DNA from: SURF-55 sp040755195 | GTDB lineage: Bacteria; Bacillota; Desulfotomaculia; Desulfotomaculales; Ammonificaceae | Length of the DNA: 64,000 bases | Assembly (NCBI GenBank): GCA_040755195.1 | Contig: JBFMBL010000010.1 | Coordinates: 13,983-77,982 of the forward strand | Reading direction: 5' to 3' | In this document: positions 50,069 to 60,259 of the stretch, one piece after another | Layout: each line of letters starts with the position of its first letter | Position numbering within the stretch: the first letter of the stretch is position 1 | Translations under genes and position numbers: made by a program | Notes under the pieces: model-generated | Seen by the model: the letters and a program-made list of their open reading frames with translations, nothing else | Database searches by the model: none | What the model was told of the DNA's origin: nothing

Positions 50069-52624
50069 ATGCATTTTTTCCGTCCCCTTGCCGTTTTGCC
50101 GCCGCTGCCGGCTGAACTCTCCGAACTTCCCGACATCGCCAAAAACTTCTTTTGGGCGTGGGAACCGGGAATGGATGCGCTCTTCCGGTGGCTTGACGCG
50201 GAGTTGTGGGAAAAGATGCACCATAACCCGATTGCTTTCCTTCTTTCCCTCCCGCAGGGAAAATTAACGGAAGCGGCCCAAAACCCGGAATACCTTGAGA
50301 TTTACGACGAATACCGGAAACGGTTCTCGTCATACATAAACGCACCGACCTGGTTCAGCAGCACCTTTCCTGAAAAACAAAACCGCGTAATAGCCTACCT
50401 TTCAGCCGAGTTCGGAATCCACGAGTCCCTGCCCATATACTCCGGAGGTCTCGGGCTTCTGGCCGGCGACCACTTGAAAGCGGCAAGCGATCTTGGGCTG
50501 CCGCTGGTGGCACTCGGGCTTCTCTATAAATTCGGGTACTTCAACCAGCAGATAAACCCTCACGGAGGGCAGGAAGCCATTTACCCGCTTCTGAACTTCC
50601 ACAAGATGCCCATCTCTCCCATGACCGACAGCGACGGGCGTGAAATCGAGGTGCAGGTTGAGCTCTCCAACCACGATTCATGCAGAAACGTGTCACTCAG
50701 GATCTGGGAGGCCGCCGTCGGAAGGATTCGCCTGTACCTGCTCGACTCCGATACCCCCCACAACCGCGTGGAAGACCGGCAGCTCACGGGCAGCCTCTAC
50801 GGCGGGGACCAGCAAATGCGGCTTTTACAGGAGATGCTCCTGGGGATCGGCGGGGTCAGGGCGCTCAGGGCCCTCGGGATTGAACCCGCAGTTTGGCATA
50901 TAAACGAGGGACACGCGGCCTTTTCCGTCCTGGAACGCGTGCGGGAACTGGTTTTAAAAGGGCTTGATCCGGAAACGGCGCGGGAGGTCGTACGCGCTTC
51001 AACGATCTTCACCACGCACACCCCGGTTCCCGCCGGACACGACATGTTTAAGCAGGAGCTTCTCTCCTGCTACCTGGAGGGTTATTACGGGCAACTCGGG
51101 CTGAGCAGGGATTCTTTCTTCGGCTTGGCCCGCGACCCTAATAAAAACGAATTCAACATGACCTTGCTGGCACACGGGCACGCCACCTACACCAACGCCG
51201 TCAGCCGTTTGCACGGAGATACGAGCCGCAGGATATTCTTTTCCCTTTATCCCAACATCCCCGCGGACGAAATCCCGCTCACCACGGTAACAAACGGGGT
51301 GCATATCGAAACATGGCTGGCGCCGGAATGGATAGACAGCTTCCAGCGCCTGGCCGGAGAGGACTGGCGCACTCCCAGGAGCAGCCCCGAGGCCTGGGAA
51401 AAAATCGCGCGGATGCCGGTGGCGGAAGTCTGGAGCATCCGTAAGGAAATCAAGGCGAAAATGCTGGATAAGGTGCGCGAGCGGCTTTTGGCCCAGAAGC
51501 AGCGGTATTACGCCTCACCCGCCGAGCAGGCGGAAATCGAGACCTACCTGCCGCCGGACGTGCTGACGATAGTCTTTGCCCGCCGCTTTGCCACTTACAA
51601 GAGGGCCACTCTGCTTCTGCGCGATAAGGAGCGGCTTGCCGGGATGGTCACCGACCCTGAGCAGCCCGTACAGTTTATTTTTGCGGGAAAGGCCCACCCG
51701 GCGGACAACGCCGGACAGGACCTTATAAAGCAGATCTATGATCTGAGCCAGCGGGAACCTTTCAAGGGAAGAATCGCCTTTGTAGAAGACTATGACATTG
51801 AAACCGCCCGGCACCTCCTGTCCGGCGCCGACGTATGGCTCAATACGCCGCGACGCCCGCTGGAAGCCAGCGGGACCAGCGGGCAGAAAGCGGTTTTAAA
51901 CGGCACGGTGAATCTCAGCATTCTCGACGGGTGGTGGCCCGAAGCTTATAACAGGGACAACGGCTTTGCCATTGGCAGGGGCGAGGTTTACCCGAACGAA
52001 GAAACCCAGGACTATTATGACAGCCTGGCTCTGTACGCAATTCTCGAAGATGTGGTCATCCCTACCTACTACCAGCGCACCCACGGCGTTCCCCGCGACT
52101 GGATCAATATCATTCGCAACGCCTGGCGGTCTATCCCTTATTTCTTCAACACCGGGCGTATGGTAAAGGAATACACCTCTTTCTTCTATGTTCCTTTAAT
52201 GGACAGAGGCGATTACATCGTGCAAAACGATTATTCGGCCGCACGGCGTCTCAAAGAATTCAAACGGCGCCTTAGCGATAATTGGTCTCAGATTCAGATC
52301 CTTGAAGTCAACGAGGACCGCCCTTCCACGCCGGTTGCCGGTGAGACGGTTTCAGTCACCGCAACCGTCAAGCTCGGCGCCATTGCGCCACAGGACGTGG
52401 TGGTGGAACTGGTTCTCGGCAGAACGAAAGATTACCTGCTGTTGGATACAAAGGGCTTCCCGTTAATCGCCGGTGAAAACCTTGGTGACAACACTTACCG
52501 CTATAGCGGCGCAGTAGGCCTTACCCAGGGAGCGCTCGGTTTTACCGTTCGTGTCCGGCCCACGCACCCCGACCTGGCTCACCCGTTCGAGCTGCCGCTG
52601 GTGACCTGGGCGCCGGAGTTCTAA
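50069..52624 (+). CDS. glgP: Alpha-glucan (glycogen/maltodextrin) phosphorylase
   Basis: 851 residues, GT35 of the shorter, TM1468-like kind. The N-terminal DUF3417-type domain (FWAWEPGMDALFRWLDAELW) precedes AEFGIHESLPIYSGGLGLLAGD and WHINEGHAAF; the pyridoxal-phosphate lysine is in EASGTSGQKAVLNG, with NGTVNLSILDGWWPEAY after it. It releases glucose 1-phosphate from storage glucans. GAGGAGG precedes ATG at 50069. Beside apgM it points to glycogen use feeding glycolysis. Confidence 0.94.
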   Translation: MHFFRPLAVLPPLPAELSELPDIAKNFFWAWEPGMDALFRWLDAELWEKMHHNPIAFLLSLPQGKLTEAAQNPEYLEIYDEYRKRFSSYINAPTWFSSTFPEKQNRVIAYLSAEFGIHESLPIYSGGLGLLAGDHLKAASDLGLPLVALGLLYKFGYFNQQINPHGGQEAIYPLLNFHKMPISPMTDSDGREIEVQVELSNHDSCRNVSLRIWEAAVGRIRLYLLDSDTPHNRVEDRQLTGSLYGGDQQMRLLQEMLLGIGGVRALRALGIEPAVWHINEGHAAFSVLERVRELVLKGLDPETAREVVRASTIFTTHTPVPAGHDMFKQELLSCYLEGYYGQLGLSRDSFFGLARDPNKNEFNMTLLAHGHATYTNAVSRLHGDTSRRIFFSLYPNIPADEIPLTTVTNGVHIETWLAPEWIDSFQRLAGEDWRTPRSSPEAWEKIARMPVAEVWSIRKEIKAKMLDKVRERLLAQKQRYYASPAEQAEIETYLPPDVLTIVFARRFATYKRATLLLRDKERLAGMVTDPEQPVQFIFAGKAHPADNAGQDLIKQIYDLSQREPFKGRIAFVEDYDIETARHLLSGADVWLNTPRRPLEASGTSGQKAVLNGTVNLSILDGWWPEAYNRDNGFAIGRGEVYPNEETQDYYDSLALYAILEDVVIPTYYQRTHGVPRDWINIIRNAWRSIPYFFNTGRMVKEYTSFFYVPLMDRGDYIVQNDYSAARRLKEFKRRLSDNWSQIQILEVNEDRPSTPVAGETVSVTATVKLGAIAPQDVVVELVLGRTKDYLLLDTKGFPLIAGENLGDNTYRYSGAVGLTQGALGFTVRVRPTHPDLAHPFELPLVTWAPEF

Positions 52625-52738
52625 AGGTTTTTTGCAAACGGTTCTTTGAAGCGGGCGGCGGATAACCGCCCGCTTCCCTTTAGCGGCCGTTGTCAAATCC
52701 CCTCTGCTCATCCTCATTCGCCCCGCACCTTCGGGAGA

Positions 52739-52925
52739 TAATAAGTAAAGTCCCAAGTCCTATGTCCTGCGTCCTAAGTCCGGAAACAGGAACCGGGGAC
52801 TTTCGACTTCGTTTCCTCCCGTTCCCGGACTGAGGACCGGGGACTTTCGACTGAGGACTTAATTTGTGACTTGTGACTTGTGACTTGTGACTCGTGACTC
52901 GCAACTCGTAACCCGCAACCCATAA
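52739..52925. repeat. Low-complexity degenerate array upstream of pflB
   Basis: Runs such as GTCCCAAGTCCTATGTCC, then GTGACTTGTGACTTGTGAC and CTCGTGACTCGCAACTCGT, built from 7-9-base words close to those between livG and its neighbour. Fills most of the space between glgP and pflB. Confidence 0.8.
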
Positions 52926-52952
52926 CTTCTTTCAAAAAGGGGTTTAGACTTC

Positions 52953-55181
52953 ATGGACGATTATCAAACGGGTTTTTCAGGCCGAATATGGCGTCAGGAG
53001 ATCAACGTCCGCGACTTTATTCAGAGCAACTACGAGCCGTACGCCGGCAACGGGTCTTTCCTGTCGGGACCGACAAAAAGGACGGAAGCGCTTTGGGAAA
53101 AATGCAAGTCCCTTCTTGCAGAGGAAAGAAAGCGCGGCGGGGTGCTGGCCGTCGACGCCACCACCGCAGCGGGTATCACAAGTCATCCTCCGGGCTACCT
53201 GGATAAGGAACTGGAGATCATCGTCGGGCTCCAGACGGACGAACCCTTAAAAAGGGCGATTAACCCCTGGGGCGGCGTCCGTATGGTGGAGATGGCCTGC
53301 AATGAATACGGGGCGAACCTTGAACCCAAGGTGTGCGAAATATTCCATAAATACCGCAGGACGCATAACGACGGAGTATTCTCGGTCTATACCGACGAGA
53401 TGCGCGCCTTGAGGAGATGCGGGGTCATTACCGGTCTACCCGATGCTTACGGCAGGGGCCGCATCATCGGCGACTACCGCCGCGTGGCGCTTTACGGGGT
53501 GGACCGCTTGATCAAGGAAAAGCAAAACGACCTGCGCAGCCCGGAACTCACGACAATAACAATTGACACCATAAGGCTGCGCGAGGAAGTCCATGACCAG
53601 ATCGCGGCACTTGAAGAATTGAAGGAAATGGCCCGTTCATACGGCTTCGACATCTCGCAGCCGGCCACAAACGCCCGTGAAGCATTTCAATGGCTTTATT
53701 TCGGGTATCTGGGCGCCATCAAGCAGCAAAACGGCGCCGCCATGTCCCTGGGAAGGACAAGCACCTTCCTGGACATATACATCAGCCGGGACATGCGTGA
53801 CGAGAGACTGACCGAAGAGCAAGCCCAGGAGCTGGTCGATGACTTCGTCATAAAGCTGAGACTGGCCAGGCAACTGCGGACCCGCGCCTACGACGAGCTT
53901 TTTGCAGGAGACCCTTTATGGATCACGGAAGCCCTCGGCGGGATGGGGCAGGACGGCCGGACGCTCGTGACCAGGACCAGCTACAGGTATCTGCAGACGC
54001 TTTACAACCTGGGCCCGGCGCCCGAACCCAACCTGGCCGTTCTCTGGGCAAGGGATCTTCCCGTGCCCTTCAAGCGGTTTGCATGCACGGTCTCATACGA
54101 CACAAGCTCAATACAGTACGAGAACGACGACCTCATGCGGCCCGTCTTCGGCGACGATTACGCCATAGCCTGCTGCGTCTCGGCGATGAAGGTCGGCAAA
54201 CAGATGCAGTTCTTCGGCGCCCGTTCAAATCTGCCGAAGGCGTTGTTGCTTACGTTAAACGGAGGCGTCGATGAGATTTCCGGCGCAAAGGTTGCGCCGG
54301 AGTTTTACAAGGCAAAAGAAGAGCCGCTCGAATATGAAACGGTCTGGCATTCCTTCGAAGACATGCTCGGATGGCTGGCGGGTAAATACGTCGACACCAT
54401 GAACGTCATTCACTACATGCACGATAAGTACGCCTATGAAAATCTGGAGATGGCGCTTCACGACACCGATGTGGGAAGGTTCATGGCCTTCGGCATAGCC
54501 GGTCTGTCCGTGCTGGCGGACTCACTTTCCGCCATCAGGTACGCGCGCGTAACCCCCAGGCTTGATGACCAGGGCATAGTGACCGAATTTGAGATTAGGG
54601 GTGACTTTCCGAAGTTCGGAAACAATGACGACCGGGTGGATGCGATCGCCCGTGAATGCGTGGAACTCTTCGATGCGAAACTCAAAGAGCACCCCGCCTA
54701 CCGCGATGCCGCACACACCCTTTCGGTGCTGACGATTACAAGCAATGTTGTCTACGGTAAGATAACCGGCGCCACGCCGGACGGCAGGCGTCGCGGTGAG
54801 CCGTTCGCACCGGGGGCCAACCCGATGCACGGCAGAGACACCCACGGCGCGGTGGCCTCGCTGGCATCCGTGGCCAAGATCCCGTACGAGCACGCGCTGG
54901 ACGGCATCTCTTATACGTTTTCCATCGCACCCAAAGCGCTCGGCAAGACCCTTGACGAGGCGATCGGAAACCTTGCAGGCCTCATCGACGGGTACTTTTC
55001 TAAAGGCGGCCACCACATGAACGTCAACGTCTTCAGCCGCGAAACCCTCCTGGACGCCATGGAGCACCCGGAAAAATACCCGCAGTTGACGGTCAGGGTC
55101 TCCGGCTACGCCGTCAACTTCGTGCGGCTCACACGCGAGCAGCAGGAAGAGGTCGTCGCGCGGACGATCTTTGAAAGGTAA
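52953..55181 (+). CDS. pflB: Pyruvate formate-lyase (formate C-acetyltransferase)
   Basis: 742 residues, full PFL length. Adjacent active-site cysteines Cys407-Cys408 in IACCVSAMKVGKQMQFFGA, NGGVDEISGAK after them, and the glycyl-radical loop RVSGYAV with Gly718 near the C-terminus. The Cys-Cys pair identifies true PFL rather than a diol dehydratase or decarboxylase relative. It makes acetyl-CoA and formate from pyruvate and CoA, or can run in reverse. AAAAAGGGG lies before ATG at 52953. Its activase follows. Confidence 0.94.
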   Translation: MDDYQTGFSGRIWRQEINVRDFIQSNYEPYAGNGSFLSGPTKRTEALWEKCKSLLAEERKRGGVLAVDATTAAGITSHPPGYLDKELEIIVGLQTDEPLKRAINPWGGVRMVEMACNEYGANLEPKVCEIFHKYRRTHNDGVFSVYTDEMRALRRCGVITGLPDAYGRGRIIGDYRRVALYGVDRLIKEKQNDLRSPELTTITIDTIRLREEVHDQIAALEELKEMARSYGFDISQPATNAREAFQWLYFGYLGAIKQQNGAAMSLGRTSTFLDIYISRDMRDERLTEEQAQELVDDFVIKLRLARQLRTRAYDELFAGDPLWITEALGGMGQDGRTLVTRTSYRYLQTLYNLGPAPEPNLAVLWARDLPVPFKRFACTVSYDTSSIQYENDDLMRPVFGDDYAIACCVSAMKVGKQMQFFGARSNLPKALLLTLNGGVDEISGAKVAPEFYKAKEEPLEYETVWHSFEDMLGWLAGKYVDTMNVIHYMHDKYAYENLEMALHDTDVGRFMAFGIAGLSVLADSLSAIRYARVTPRLDDQGIVTEFEIRGDFPKFGNNDDRVDAIARECVELFDAKLKEHPAYRDAAHTLSVLTITSNVVYGKITGATPDGRRRGEPFAPGANPMHGRDTHGAVASLASVAKIPYEHALDGISYTFSIAPKALGKTLDEAIGNLAGLIDGYFSKGGHHMNVNVFSRETLLDAMEHPEKYPQLTVRVSGYAVNFVRLTREQQEEVVARTIFER

Positions 55182-55274
55182 ACATCAGAATTCAGAATAT
55201 AGAAGGTAGCAAAAACTGGAGGTTGGAATTCTGCAGAGGAGTTTCCCATGCGGCCGGGGGCCTCTCCAACTGAA

Positions 55275-55347
55275 ATGAAAATCGGCGCCGGAAACAGCTA
55301 TTTATATTCATTTTCTTGATTCATGGCGTTCTTGGCGTCTTGGCGGT
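55275..55347. repeat. Dispersed intergenic repeat, copy 2
   Basis: Inverse, diverged copy of 33492-33574: starts ATGAAAATCGGCGC and ends TTGGCGTCTTGGCGGT. Lies between pflB and pflA. Confidence 0.6.
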
Positions 55348-55374
55348 TGATCTTTTTTCATAAGGAGGCTTTAG

Positions 55375-56130
55375 GTGATCGATAAGGAACCGCAAACCCG
55401 AGGGTACATTCACTCCGTGGAAACTATGGGTACGGTGGACAACGGAGGCATAAGGTACGTGCTCTTCATGCAGGGGTGCGCCATGCGGTGCATGTTCTGC
55501 CATAACCCGGATACCTGGCTGCGCGCCGGCAAGGAGGTCACCGTGCCTGAAATCATACGGCAGCTCCTGGACTACAAAGCCTTCTTCGACACGTCCGGCG
55601 GCGGACTTACCGTATCCGGAGGAGAGCCTCTCCTTCAGCATAAATTCGTCAGGGAGCTTTTTATGGAATCAGGCAAGCACGGCATTCACCGGGCGCTGGA
55701 CACCTCGGGGTACTGCCGGCACGGCGATTTTGTATCGCTCCTGGACTGTACGGATCTCCTGCTTTTTTCGGTCAAGGTGGTGGACTCAGAAAAGCACTGG
55801 AAGCTAACCGGGGTTAAGAACGATGTTATCCTCGCCAATTTACGCGCCGCGGCGGCCCGCGGTAAGGATATAGTAGTACGATACGTGCTGATCCCGACGG
55901 TTAACGATTCCGACCGCGATCTTTATGACCTTGCGGGCCTGGTATCCGCGTTAAACGGCGGCAGGAAGCCGAAGGTCGACGTCCTGCCTTACAACAGGAT
56001 GGGGATCATGAAGTGGAAACAACTGGGCCTTGATTGCGCCCTTGAAGGGGTACCCGAACCCTCGCCGGAAGACCTCGCGCGCGCCCGCCAGACCCTTCGT
56101 GAATGCAATCTCAACCTTCGGACAGGCTGA
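55375..56130 (+). CDS. pflA: Pyruvate formate-lyase-activating enzyme
   Basis: 251 residues. Radical SAM cluster Cys35-x3-Cys39-x2-Cys42 in GCAMRCMFCHNP, SGGEPLLQ, and ALDTSGY, all typical of PFL activase. It abstracts hydrogen from the PflB glycine using S-adenosylmethionine. GTG at 55375 has AAGGAGG seven bases upstream. Same strand as pflB, 190 bases after it. Confidence 0.94.
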   Translation: MIDKEPQTRGYIHSVETMGTVDNGGIRYVLFMQGCAMRCMFCHNPDTWLRAGKEVTVPEIIRQLLDYKAFFDTSGGGLTVSGGEPLLQHKFVRELFMESGKHGIHRALDTSGYCRHGDFVSLLDCTDLLLFSVKVVDSEKHWKLTGVKNDVILANLRAAAARGKDIVVRYVLIPTVNDSDRDLYDLAGLVSALNGGRKPKVDVLPYNRMGIMKWKQLGLDCALEGVPEPSPEDLARARQTLRECNLNLRTG

Positions 56131-56311
56131 ATTCCTTCCTTTTCGATTGCCTTAAACCCCCTATTGTACGGTGTGTTCCGTCCGGGGGTAAGGCTGGTGA
56201 TCAACCTGCGGGTAAACAGCGTCTTCGTCAACCGGGACGATTCTTTCTTCCCGTATGGACTTTATGATATCCTGCACGGTCTTCCTGCGTCCAACCTCCA
56301 ACTTCTCACCT

Positions 56312-58552
56312 CTAATACCGGTAGGGATTGTACCTCTTGAGCAGCAACGAGTTGGTAACCACCGAGACCGAACTCAGGGACATCGCCGCGGCGGCAATGA
56401 TGGGGTTGAGCAGACCGAAGGCCGCCAGGGGAATTCCGAAGGTGTTGTAAACCAGCGCCCAGAAGAGGTTCTGTCTGATTTTGCGCATGGTCCGGCGGCT
56501 CAACCTGATCGCGCCCGCAATCCCGCGGAGATCCCCCCGCATGAGAACGATATCCGCCGCTTCCACCGCTACGTCCGTTCCCGTTCCGATGGCCATGCCC
56601 AGATCCGCTGCAGCCAGCGCCGGGGCATCGTTGATCCCGTCGCCGACCATGCCGACGACGGCCCCCTCATCCCTCAGCTTTTGCACCTCGCGCGCCTTTT
56701 GCTCCGGCAGGACCTCCGCCAAAACCCGGTCGATACCGACCTGGCCGGCAATCGCCCGCGCGGTGCGCGCATTGTCTCCCGTCAGCATAACGACCTGCAG
56801 GCCCATGGCCTTCAGATAGCGCACCGCTTCTGCCGAATGCTCCTTGACGGTGTCGGCGATGGCGAGCATCCCAACAGCCCTGGAGTTACGGGCCACAATC
56901 ACAACCGTTTTCCCTTTCCCCTCAAGGTCTTCCAGGTGAGGCCGAATCCCGGCGAGTTCAACGTCATTTTCGTGCATCAGTTTTAAATTTCCAACCAGTA
57001 CCTCGAGGCCTTCCACGACGGCTTTTATACCTTGACCGGGAACCGCTTCGAAACGTTCCGGCCCGGGTATTTCAAGCCCTTCCGTTTCCGCGGCCCTGAC
57101 GACGGCCTGAGCAAGGGGGTGCTCCGAACGCTTCTCCGCCGCCGCCGCCAGCCGCAGTATATCAGCATTGTCTCCTTCGCCGACAGGAATTACATCCGTT
57201 ACCGCGGGCTCCCCCCTGGTGATGGTCCCGGTCTTGTCGAGGACGATGGTATCGAGCTTGTAAGCCTTCTCCAGGTGCTCGCCCCCCTTGATCAGGATCC
57301 CGTTCTCCGCTCCCCGTCCGGTCCCTACCATAATCGCCGTCGGGGTGGCCAGCCCCAGCGCGCACGGACAGGCAATGACCAGTACAGCGGTCATATTAAG
57401 CAGGGCGGTTTGCAGCGGCCATCCAGCCAAATACCAGGCCGCGAATGTTACAGCGGCAACGGCTACTACGACCGGAACGAAATAAGACGAGACGACGTCG
57501 GCGAGGCGCTGAATGGGGGCTTTCGAGCCCTGCGCCTCCTCCACAACGCGGATGATCCCGGCCAGGGCCGTATCCTTGCCGACCCTGGTGGCTTCCAGAG
57601 TAAAACTCCCGTGTCGGTTGATGGTCGCGCCTACGACCGTATCGCCGACGTTTTTATCCCGGGGCATGCTTTCCCCCGTCAACATGGACTCGTCCACCGC
57701 GGACGATCCCTCGCGGATGACGCCGTCAACGGGAATACTTTCTCCCGGCCTTACGATCACCAGATCACCCACGGCCACTTCCTCCACCGGAACATCCACC
57801 TCCCTGCCTTCGCGCAGGACGCGGGCGGTTTTGGGCCGCAGGGCCACCAGTTTTTCAATCGCTTCGGAGGTCCGCCCTTTAGCCATTGCTTCGAGCAGGC
57901 GGCCAAGGAGCACCAGGGTGATGATCAGCGCTGCCGTTTCATAGTAAACAAAGCCATTAAGCACGAAGGTATTAACAACGCTGTAAAAGTAAGCCGCTGA
58001 AGTTCCCAGGGCCACCAGCACGTCCATGTTGGCCGTGCCGTGGCGCAGATTCAGGTAACCCCGGCGGTAGAACTGAAAACCGGGGCCGAACTGTACGACG
58101 CTGGCCAGACCAAACTGGACGTATTTGTTCATAAGGAACGGTATGTGCGGCACAAGGCCGATATCGGAAGCCATGACGTAAAGAAGCGGGAGGGTCATCG
58201 CGACCGCCAGGACGAGAAAACCGCGCTGGACAGCGATCTCGCCGGCGCGCTCCTCCTTTTCGACTTTGGTATACGATTCGCCGGGTAAATCCTTGACACC
58301 ATAGCCGAGATCAAGGATCGCCGTTTTGATTCTGTCGGCGTCTATCAACGACGGCAGGTATTCTATTACCGACCTTTCCGTGGCAAGATTCACGACGGCG
58401 CTCGTGACCCCTTCCAATGATCGCAATCGTTTTTCTACGCGTGCGGCACAACTGGCGCAGCTCATGCCCTCGACAGCCACTTCCAGCCGATGGGTCTTGG
58501 TTGTACTTCCGGTAAGATAAACCTCACCGGTCCGTTCACCGTCCATAAACAT
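56312..58552 (-). CDS. copA: Copper-exporting P-type ATPase
   Basis: 746 residues. One heavy-metal-associated domain with GMSCASC (Cys32, Cys35), eight membrane helices with the CPC motif IACPCALGL, TGES actuator, DKTGTITRG phosphorylation site, SEHPLA and GDGINDAPALAAAD, and the terminal MSLSSVSVVTNS. These residues define P1B-1 ATPases that pump Cu(I) out. AAAGGAAG precedes ATG at 58552. No copZ or csoR gene is adjacent. Confidence 0.95.
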   Translation of the reverse strand: MFMDGERTGEVYLTGSTTKTHRLEVAVEGMSCASCAARVEKRLRSLEGVTSAVVNLATERSVIEYLPSLIDADRIKTAILDLGYGVKDLPGESYTKVEKEERAGEIAVQRGFLVLAVAMTLPLLYVMASDIGLVPHIPFLMNKYVQFGLASVVQFGPGFQFYRRGYLNLRHGTANMDVLVALGTSAAYFYSVVNTFVLNGFVYYETAALIITLVLLGRLLEAMAKGRTSEAIEKLVALRPKTARVLREGREVDVPVEEVAVGDLVIVRPGESIPVDGVIREGSSAVDESMLTGESMPRDKNVGDTVVGATINRHGSFTLEATRVGKDTALAGIIRVVEEAQGSKAPIQRLADVVSSYFVPVVVAVAAVTFAAWYLAGWPLQTALLNMTAVLVIACPCALGLATPTAIMVGTGRGAENGILIKGGEHLEKAYKLDTIVLDKTGTITRGEPAVTDVIPVGEGDNADILRLAAAAEKRSEHPLAQAVVRAAETEGLEIPGPERFEAVPGQGIKAVVEGLEVLVGNLKLMHENDVELAGIRPHLEDLEGKGKTVVIVARNSRAVGMLAIADTVKEHSAEAVRYLKAMGLQVVMLTGDNARTARAIAGQVGIDRVLAEVLPEQKAREVQKLRDEGAVVGMVGDGINDAPALAAADLGMAIGTGTDVAVEAADIVLMRGDLRGIAGAIRLSRRTMRKIRQNLFWALVYNTFGIPLAAFGLLNPIIAAAAMSLSSVSVVTNSLLLKRYNPYRY

Positions 58553-58872
58553 GCTTCCTTTCCTTTTGCAAGCCCCGTTTTAACGCGAAGCGTTGTTACC
58601 AATCCAAGCCCGGCACCGGAGCTGTTAATCACAGTATACCCGTTTAATGACAAAATGGAAAAAATCCGTCCTGCAAAATGCCGGACTACACCGAAGGCAA
58701 ACACCGGATGCCCCGAACATGAATGCCTTTTGCACACACACTCTAAAACTTTTAGGGCAAGCCGAATATATACATTGAATGAACTTTATAGAAGGAATTA
58801 CAGGGCACACCTTAAAAGTTTATTTATAGTTCACTAAACGAGTCGATATATCACAGCTGGAGGGAAGATTTC
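58553..58872. other. Divergent intergenic region copA/transglutaminase gene
   Basis: No gene. AT-rich patches near 58765-58850 (TATATACATTGAATG, TTTATTTATAG) probably hold the plus-strand promoter; I could not settle a pair. Confidence 0.4.
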
Positions 58873-60144
58873 TTGCTTATTAAACGGGTAATATTCGCCG
58901 TCGTTGTATATCTTCTGTTATCATTCACGGCCCAGGCCGTCGCCGCACCCGTCGGTCTTATGGTCAACGGACGGCAGGTTATACCCGGAACCCCACCGTG
59001 CATTCAAAACGGCCGCGTTCTGGTTCCCCTTCGAACGACGGCCGAATCATTAAATGCTTCGGTGTATTACGACGCTCCGACGGGACAGATAAACATATCA
59101 AGGGCCGACGTAAACCTTGTTTTAACCGTAGATTCCACCCGGGCCGTAACCGGCGACCGCACCCTAATCCTTGATGTACCGCCCCGTATAGTGGAGGGGT
59201 ACACCCTTGTACCGCTCCGCTTCATAGGAGAAGCCCTGGGTGTATATGTGGCCTGGGAACCGGCAACCAGTACCGCCTATCTCAGTGAAAGCCTCCTTCA
59301 TCTTCCCGGGCCCACGCGGCCGCTCACCAAACTCCCTGCGACCCTCTACCGTGACGGAATCCTGGCCGGGATAAAACTCACCCAGCCGGTGTCCGGTTAT
59401 GTTGAGGCCGATACCAGGGTCGACATCAGTGCCAACTGCAAAAGGGTAATGCCGGAGGTGGTAGTGATAGTAGAAAAAGCAGAAATGCGCAGCGATCAAC
59501 CCCTGACGCTTGGAAGCGGGAGTCTCAGCGGACAAATCTGGCTTCCCTTTGGGCCGGGCGAGTACACGGTGACGATATGCAGCCCGCCCCATAACAACAC
59601 TCTTTCAGGGCTGGCGGGGTTCAAGGTGCGAAACACCGGCAAGCAGGACGTATCTAATCTGGCCCCGATTGACTGGATCGACTGTGACCATCCGGATATC
59701 CTGGCTCTTGCGGCACAGCTCAAGCGGCCGGACCCTGTGGAAACCGCCGCGGCCTTTCACGATTGGGTAGCGCAGAACATTGATTACGATTTAAACGAGT
59801 ATAAACTTATAACCTCGGGACAGGGAGATACCGTTCCAAAACGCGCCTCGGAGGTTTTACGCGCCCGGAAAGGTGTTTGCGAGCACTTCAGCCGGTTGTT
59901 TGCCGCCCTCTGCCGGGCCGACGGAATCCCGGCGTCGGTTGTCAGGGGGTACGTCCGCAGGAACGACGGAACAGAGCAAAAGCACGCCTGGAATAAGGTT
60001 TTTGTGAACAACCGGTGGGTAACAATCGATACCACCTGGGACGCCGGTTACGTAGACGGATCCCGCTTTGTCAAGGACTTCAGCCGGACCTACTTCGACC
60101 CTGACCCGTCGCTTCTAGCCCGTACTCATCGCGAGAGCGGCTAG
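58873..60144 (+). CDS. Secreted transglutaminase-like protein with stalk domain
   Basis: 423 residues from TTG at 58873 (GGAGGGAAG upstream). Signal peptide (VVVYLLLSFTAQAVA), then copper-amine-oxidase-N/stalk domain (NGRVLVPLRTTAESLNASVY, LVPLRFIGEALGVYVAWE) and a transglutaminase domain with triad Cys336 (RKGVCEHFSRL), His371 (KHAWNKVFV) and Asp386 (TIDTTWDAG). A surface protease or cross-linker; activity unknown. Stalk domains are frequent in Clostridia surface proteins. Confidence 0.87.
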   Translation: MLIKRVIFAVVVYLLLSFTAQAVAAPVGLMVNGRQVIPGTPPCIQNGRVLVPLRTTAESLNASVYYDAPTGQINISRADVNLVLTVDSTRAVTGDRTLILDVPPRIVEGYTLVPLRFIGEALGVYVAWEPATSTAYLSESLLHLPGPTRPLTKLPATLYRDGILAGIKLTQPVSGYVEADTRVDISANCKRVMPEVVVIVEKAEMRSDQPLTLGSGSLSGQIWLPFGPGEYTVTICSPPHNNTLSGLAGFKVRNTGKQDVSNLAPIDWIDCDHPDILALAAQLKRPDPVETAAAFHDWVAQNIDYDLNEYKLITSGQGDTVPKRASEVLRARKGVCEHFSRLFAALCRADGIPASVVRGYVRRNDGTEQKHAWNKVFVNNRWVTIDTTWDAGYVDGSRFVKDFSRTYFDPDPSLLARTHRESG

Positions 60145-60202
60145 CGCAAATCGGCTTCCCCAGTTCAGTCTGTTCCTTGATGAACGGCAGCATTCGAAAT
60201 AT

Positions 60203-60224
60203 AGAAGGCGCCGAAGCGCCTTCT
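60203..60224. terminator. 9-bp hairpin between convergent genes
   Basis: AGAAGGCGC CGAA GCGCCTTCT, a perfect stem with a stable tetraloop, between the stop codons of the two convergent genes. There is no T-run on either side, so termination is not certain. Confidence 0.5.
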
Positions 60225-60259
60225 GATAAAGAGTGTATTCAATCCCGGTATTTACTTGA